A DNA stretch of 18,685 nt from VRUE01 sp045805805 (lineage in GTDB: Bacteria > Actinomycetota > Thermoleophilia > Solirubrobacterales > 70-9), in contig JBJMKO010000108.1 in NCBI GenBank assembly GCA_045805805.1, forward strand, positions 1-18,685. Reading direction: 5' to 3'. Under the pieces are notes generated by a model. It ran no database searches, was not told where the DNA came from, and saw only the letters and a list, made by a program, of their open reading frames with translations. This document shows, piece after piece, positions 14,558-18,685 of this stretch; position 1 is the stretch's first letter, and every line of letters begins with the position of its first letter. The translations under genes and the position numbers were made by a program.

Positions 14558-14593
14558 GATCTAATAAATCTGAGTATTTCAGATTTTTAGATC
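14558..14593. promoter_or_regulatory. AT-rich near-perfect palindrome, candidate operator
   Basis: GATCTAATAAATCTGA (14558-14573) is inverted as TCAGATTTTTAGATC (14579-14593), giving 15 matched bases with one bulged T around the 5-base spacer GTATT. It sits in an AT-rich island between the divergent 18-aa ORF (38 bases from its ATG) and the winged-helix gene (97 bases before its ATG). That placement fits an operator bound by the neighbouring dimeric regulator, which is inferred. Confidence 0.6.
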
Positions 14594-14690
14594 ATTCAGC
14601 ACTGATCGAAGGAACGGCGAGAGGCAAACCGCTACCGTCCGCGCTGCGCACTCAGGAAGTTCCTATTAACGACCGAGAGGAGATCGGTGA

Positions 14691-15356
14691 ATGGCTGCAA
14701 AAGGCGGAAAACCGAAGGCGAGCAAGACCCCAAAGGTGAAGACGCGCCCGGCTTGGGATCTGGTCGATATCCGCCTGATGAAGGCCCTCTCCCATAAAGA
14801 GCGAGTCGAAATCCTGTCAATCCTCAGCGAGAGGGAGGCCAGCCCGAACGAACTCTCTGAAATCATCAAGGTGGGCCTCAGCAAGACCGCCTATCACGTC
14901 AAAGTCCTCAAGGACTTCGACTTGATCGAACTGGTCCGCACCGAGCCGCGTCGGGGGGCGCTCGAGCATTTCTATCGGGCTAAGCAGCGGGCAATATTCC
15001 CCGAGGAGCTTTGGGAGGCGATCCCGAAGGGCATGCGAAAAGGGATCACCCGCGACGTGATGGGGGATGCCCTTGACGACATAGGATCGGCTGTGGAGGC
15101 TGGCACTTTTGACGCCCGCGACGAATTCCATCTAAGTTGGATTCCCGCGCTTCTAGACGCCGAGGCCTGGACCAAGTTGATGAAGGCGCTCATCGCGTTT
15201 GTCGAACTCGTTATTGACACGCAGGCGGAAGCATCCGTGCGTCTCGCGGAGAGCGGAGAGGACGGCATCGCGACGACCTTCGCCTTGTTTGGCTTTGAAT
15301 CCGCTCGGAACTCCGACGACGGCGTGAAGAAAGCCTCGGCAAGGAAACGGGGCTGA
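14691..15356 (+). CDS. ArsR-like winged helix-turn-helix transcriptional regulator
   Basis: This 221-residue protein has a Lys-rich N-tail (1-20), then a winged-helix domain at about 27-100: DIRLMKALSHKERVEILSIL, NELSEIIKVGLSKTAYHVKVLKD (recognition helix) and the wing LIELVRTEPRRGALEHFYRA. This matches the ArsR/HTH_20 type fold. The C-terminal 120 residues are helical and could bind a ligand or dimerise; no metal-binding cysteines are seen. ATG at 14691 follows AGAGGAG (14676-14682). A TATTAA at 14664-14669 may be the -10 box. It probably binds the palindrome upstream and may control the micro-ORF or the RHS gene downstream. Confidence 0.85.
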   Translation: MAAKGGKPKASKTPKVKTRPAWDLVDIRLMKALSHKERVEILSILSEREASPNELSEIIKVGLSKTAYHVKVLKDFDLIELVRTEPRRGALEHFYRAKQRAIFPEELWEAIPKGMRKGITRDVMGDALDDIGSAVEAGTFDARDEFHLSWIPALLDAEAWTKLMKALIAFVELVIDTQAEASVRLAESGEDGIATTFALFGFESARNSDDGVKKASARKRG

Positions 15357-15718
15357 GCCACATGAGTCGTTAGATCGCGTCCAGAGCCTGTCGCGTGGCC
15401 AAGATGCCTATCTGAGGAGCAAAGGGGGCATCGCCTTCGTCGGCCGGAGTATGCGGGCAAGCCTCACAGCCTCGGGCAGGGAAGCTTTAGCTCACCGCTC
15501 CCGAGGACGGGTTCACATCGCCGTTTGGGCTCATGACCCGCCACTTTTGCTCACACCACTTATAACAGTGAAGCTCTTTCAATTAGCACTAGTAGTACAA
15601 AACGCCTGTATCGGTTAACCAATAAACCTAAAATTGTGTATTGCAGACTCCATGCATTCTGAAAGAATGCCGATCCAGTTTACCAAGTTACTCGAACGGT
15701 GGCTGGAGAGAGGAGAGC
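15357..15718. other. Intergenic region before the RHS gene
   Basis: There is no gene with a start and ribosome binding site here. A + frame (about 15421-15618) stays open and reads KGGIAFVGRSMRASLTASGR, then EALAHRSRGRVHIAVWAHD, which vaguely resembles the C-terminal ends of actinobacterial surface proteins and may be a gene remnant. The right half (15550-15670) is AT-rich with possible -10 boxes (TATAAC 15561, TAAAAT 15629), but no paired -35 box is convincing. A GGTTAACC palindrome occurs at 15613-15620. Confidence 0.35.
15654..15670. promoter_or_regulatory. Inverted repeat upstream of the RHS gene, candidate operator
   Basis: GCATTCT (15654-15660) and AGAATGC (15664-15670) are perfect inverted copies around GAA. 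The site ends 48 bases before the RHS start codon, inside the AT-rich leader or promoter. It does not match the palindrome before the winged-helix gene, so a different binder or an RNA hairpin is possible. Confidence 0.4.
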
Positions 15719-18685
15719 ATGAGCGGCTCGTCTGTGCGTTGTGGGCGGAATGGCAATGACAGAGGCAATATCCGTTGGCTCGTCGTGTTCACCCTCATGC
15801 TTTTCGTCAGCTCCGTGGGGTCTGTATTTGCCGACCCACCTGAAGAACCGCAAGCTCCCCCGGTTCAAGAAGGCTCCGTGGAACCACCCGGCGCCGAAGC
15901 AATCGCAAGTGGCCTGGCGGCGATCGAAACAGCCGAAGCCGAACGAGAAGAAGCGCTCCAAGCTCCATCCGCCGTGCAGGAACGAGAAGACTCCGCCTTT
16001 GCCTTTTCCGGGATCGGGGCAGAAGAAGCGGCTGAACTGCTGAGCGCGGACTTCGCCGATCAGCTCGCCGGCCTCAATGCCAATCCGGCACGTTTGCTCA
16101 CCGATGTGGTGCTAGAGCAGCCATTTGGCGAATTCGGTGCCCGGATCACCGATGCCGACAGCGAGACCGAGCTGATCGAATCGAGTGTTCCCGTCAGGAT
16201 CGAGGACGCGAATGGGCAGCTGAAAAAGGTCGACCTCGAGCTGGAAGGCGACAGCGAAGGCTTCGAACCGCAGAACCCCCTGACGGAGCTGCGAATCGAC
16301 AGGTCGGCTGAAGAAGGAATCGAAGTGGGCGAACGGGACCTGTCGATCACCCAGGCCAGCCCCGAAAGCGAAAGCACCGGCCGTGTCTTCGGCAACAAGA
16401 ACATTTTCTTCCCCGAAGTTGGCCCCGACACGGATCTGCTGGTCTCGCCGATCTCCGGCGGGGTGGAGCTCTTTGATCTGCTTCGCTCGGCCGAAAGCCC
16501 CGAGTCGCTGCGCTTTCAGCTCGATATTCCCGCCGAAGCCGAACTGCGCTCCGATGGCAACGGCGGCGCTGAGGTCGTCGAAGGCGAATCGAGCCTTGCC
16601 CAGGTCCCCATGCCCAGCGCCATCGATGCTCAGGGTGCTCACGTCCCCGTTGACCTCGAAGTCGAAGGGGGCGCAATCGTGGTTAACGTGCCCCGCGAAG
16701 AGAACCAGTTCGCCTACCCGATCCTCGTCGACCCCCAGTGGATAACCGACAGCTTCAGCTGGTCCTCGGGGAACAACCTCGACGGCCTCAAAGAAGACGT
16801 CTGGCACTGGTCGACCAGCAGCGAATCCAAGTTCGCCCACAGCACCTACTGCATCAATAGCTGCTTTGGCGGAGTGCAGCGCGGCCTCTACATCTCGACG
16901 AAGAACGTCAAATACGAAGCCAACGAATACGGCCAGTGGTGGTACGAAGCGCCCGGCCAGACCACATACATCCCATCGATCTACCCGACGACGAGCGCCT
17001 ATATTAGCCCCTTCAACCGAGACAACCACGGCTGCAGCTGGGAAAAATACAAACAGCCCTACGACTACGACGGTGTCTGGGACGGCTCGAAATGGACCTG
17101 GCTGGAAACCGATCGAGCGCAGTGGTACGGCAACGCCTCGATCTACACCAAAGGCAAGCTGCTGATCATCGGCGTGGGCGCGGGCGGCGGTATCAACATC
17201 CCCTGCTGGCGCGACGTACGTGCCGGCGGCGTCACGGTGGCATTGGCCGACCCCGAGGCGCCGACGATCGACTGGGTGAGCGGTACCTCGAGTAAATGGA
17301 CCAAAGACCTCACGGTCATCGCCCACGTGAGCGATCCCGGCCTTGGAGTCAAGGGGATCACGCTGAGCCCCGAAGGAGCCAGCCCCTATACGGCAGGAAG
17401 CTGCACCGGCCTCTATGCCGACCGCTGCCTGTCCAGCAAGGAAGTGAGCTTCGGCGTCGGCTACTTCCTCGAAGGCGAACGCAGTGCCAACATCTCAGCT
17501 TACGATCCACTCGGTCCCGATGTCGGTGCCCATGTCTCTTCCAGCTACAAATGGACGACCAAGATCGACCGCAGCAAACCCGAAGTCGAACTCGAAGGCC
17601 AGCTCACCGAAGCGATCGAAGAAGCCAAAAGCGAAGGGGAAGTGAGCAAAGAAGTTCCCCAGCTGAGTCTTCCCGTCTACAACCTGAAGATCAAAGCCGA
17701 AGACGGCAGCAACACCGAAGGCAAAACCAAGCGTTCCGGCATGAAGAACATCGCGATCTTCGTCGACGGCAAAGAAGTGGAAGTGTCCTGGAAAGCGCAG
17801 GAATGCCCGGCCAGTAGCTGCACGATGACCGAGACCTACATCTTGCGTCTCAACGGTCTCGAAGGCGGTCCAGTCCATCATTTGAAGGCCGTGGCAGAAG
17901 ACCAGGTCGGCAACAAACGCGAACGCGAAATCGAATTCGAATATATCCCGGCCACAGGGATGAAGGACGAATACGTGATGCAGTACTTCCCACTGCCCGA
18001 CGGGGAAGGCAACGAAGAAGAAGAAGAGTTTCCGAAGCGCCCCGAACTGGCCGTGAACGTGACGAACGGCAACCTCGTCTATCGCCAAAAGGACATCGAA
18101 GTCCCAGGCGCCGCGATCGACCTTGAAGTCGAACGCTTCTACAACTCTCAGCTGCCCACCGAAGACAACACCGAGTGGGGCGACGGGTGGACCTTGGCCC
18201 AGACCCCCGAGCTGGAACCCGAAGAAACCAAAGAAAAAGCGCCCCCCGCCAGGGCCTCGATGGTGCGCACCAGCGGGGTACTCGAGAGCTCGGTCGGGCT
18301 ACCGACCGAAAGCGGCAGCACCCAGTTCGACAAGAAGCTGGGGGCAACCGTGACCAAGGAGCCCGGCGGCGGCTACAGGGTCGAAGATCAAAGCGGCGAA
18401 ACAGATACCTCGCTTGCCTTCGACAGCACCGGCAAGGTGCAGGAAGAAACCACCTCGGGCTACGCCAAAATCGACTACTCCTACGAAGGAGGCGACCTCT
18501 CCGAACTGGCGGTCGACGACCCGGCAAGCGTCGGTGGAGTGCCGCCCGAAGGACTTACGGAAGATCTGGACCCCCCGGCCTACCTGACGTCCTTCGGCGG
18601 CACGGGTCCCGGCCAGCTTTCCCGTCCCGGGGGTGTTGCGACCGACGCCGAAGGAAACGTCTGGGTTGCCGACACCTCCCACAGC
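15719..18685 (+). CDS. Secreted RHS/NHL-repeat (teneurin-like) protein, N-terminal part
   Basis: The frame is open for 989 codons and runs off the right edge, so the gene is incomplete. ATG 15719 follows GAGAGGAG. Residues 1-38 form a signal peptide (WLVVFTLMLFVSSVGSVFA, cleavage before DPPEEP), followed by a Glu/Ala-rich stretch (about 40-120). A region ending in YPILVDPQW precedes a Trp/Tyr/Cys-rich segment. Two Ig-like stretches lie near 510-600 and 620-750 (AVAEDQVGNKRE). An RHS-entry domain of the DUF6531 type follows, with NVTNGNLVYR and ERFYNS (about 777-835). The last residues (956-989: LTSFGGTGPGQLSRPGGVAT and GNVWVADTSHS) begin an NHL repeat. RHS proteins of this type are large cell-surface or toxin-delivery shells; the C-terminal payload is outside the window. 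Glu is mostly GAA, unlike the core genes. Confidence 0.85.
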   Translation, partial: MSGSSVRCGRNGNDRGNIRWLVVFTLMLFVSSVGSVFADPPEEPQAPPVQEGSVEPPGAEAIASGLAAIETAEAEREEALQAPSAVQEREDSAFAFSGIGAEEAAELLSADFADQLAGLNANPARLLTDVVLEQPFGEFGARITDADSETELIESSVPVRIEDANGQLKKVDLELEGDSEGFEPQNPLTELRIDRSAEEGIEVGERDLSITQASPESESTGRVFGNKNIFFPEVGPDTDLLVSPISGGVELFDLLRSAESPESLRFQLDIPAEAELRSDGNGGAEVVEGESSLAQVPMPSAIDAQGAHVPVDLEVEGGAIVVNVPREENQFAYPILVDPQWITDSFSWSSGNNLDGLKEDVWHWSTSSESKFAHSTYCINSCFGGVQRGLYISTKNVKYEANEYGQWWYEAPGQTTYIPSIYPTTSAYISPFNRDNHGCSWEKYKQPYDYDGVWDGSKWTWLETDRAQWYGNASIYTKGKLLIIGVGAGGGINIPCWRDVRAGGVTVALADPEAPTIDWVSGTSSKWTKDLTVIAHVSDPGLGVKGITLSPEGASPYTAGSCTGLYADRCLSSKEVSFGVGYFLEGERSANISAYDPLGPDVGAHVSSSYKWTTKIDRSKPEVELEGQLTEAIEEAKSEGEVSKEVPQLSLPVYNLKIKAEDGSNTEGKTKRSGMKNIAIFVDGKEVEVSWKAQECPASSCTMTETYILRLNGLEGGPVHHLKAVAEDQVGNKREREIEFEYIPATGMKDEYVMQYFPLPDGEGNEEEEEFPKRPELAVNVTNGNLVYRQKDIEVPGAAIDLEVERFYNSQLPTEDNTEWGDGWTLAQTPELEPEETKEKAPPARASMVRTSGVLESSVGLPTESGSTQFDKKLGATVTKEPGGGYRVEDQSGETDTSLAFDSTGKVQEETTSGYAKIDYSYEGGDLSELAVDDPASVGGVPPEGLTEDLDPPAYLTSFGGTGPGQLSRPGGVATDAEGNVWVADTSHS

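Noticed and set aside
14972..15460. - strand frame of 162 residues antisense to the winged-helix gene
   Set aside because: It overlaps a well-supported regulator and is Ser/Arg-rich like a shadow translation.
16112..17326. Long - strand frame of 404 residues inside the RHS gene
   Set aside because: The + strand frame is open for 989 codons with signal peptide, RHS and NHL motifs; the - frame is its GC-driven shadow.

Overview
The window looks like a chromosomal segment of a high-GC Gram-positive bacterium (Actinomycetota). I lean towards Thermoleophilia/Solirubrobacterales because of the strong GC bias, many GTG starts, apparently leaderless genes and a giant NHL/RHS-type surface protein. 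That placement is an inference from style, not a computed assignment.

Region 1 (1-3172, + strand) is the distal part of the ribosomal-protein/RNA polymerase alpha operon: rpmJ, rpsM, rpsK, rpsD, rpoA, rplQ. It is closed by an elaborate nested inverted repeat at 3080-3172. No infA is visible in the 143 bases before rpmJ.

Region 2 (3199-8106, - strand) is a compact housekeeping cluster read dacB, surE, ligA, truA: cell-wall carboxypeptidase, nucleotide phosphatase, NAD-dependent DNA ligase and tRNA pseudouridine synthase. truA, often found downstream of rplQ on the same strand, is here convergent with it. dacB diverges from a patatin-like gene (8128-9375, +) across only 21 bp. That gap holds one AT-rich box readable as a -10 element on both strands, and neither gene has a Shine-Dalgarno site.

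Region 3 (9381-12287) contains a bidirectional terminator-like hairpin, a long-chain acyl-CoA synthetase (-) whose start codon lies in the loop of an 8-bp hairpin, and a 61-aa IF2_N/HTH-like protein upstream of it (-) with a near-consensus promoter and Shine-Dalgarno. Divergently there is a membrane-anchored thioredoxin-fold protein (+) that looks leaderless.

Region 4 (12321-18685) starts with tRNA-Pro(CGG) and then looks accessory: a 188-aa unknown protein, a class I methyltransferase (TTG start), two convergent micro-ORFs with good ribosome binding sites flanking a hairpin, a winged-helix regulator preceded by an AT-rich near-perfect palindrome, and the first 989 codons of a secreted RHS/NHL (teneurin-like) protein running off the right edge. 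This region has AT-rich intergenic islands, and the RHS gene prefers GAA for Glu where the core genes prefer GAG, which fits horizontal acquisition next to a tRNA. The most promising undescribed unit is 14360-14691: micro-ORFs, hairpin, palindrome and regulator, lying about 1 kb upstream of the RHS gene.
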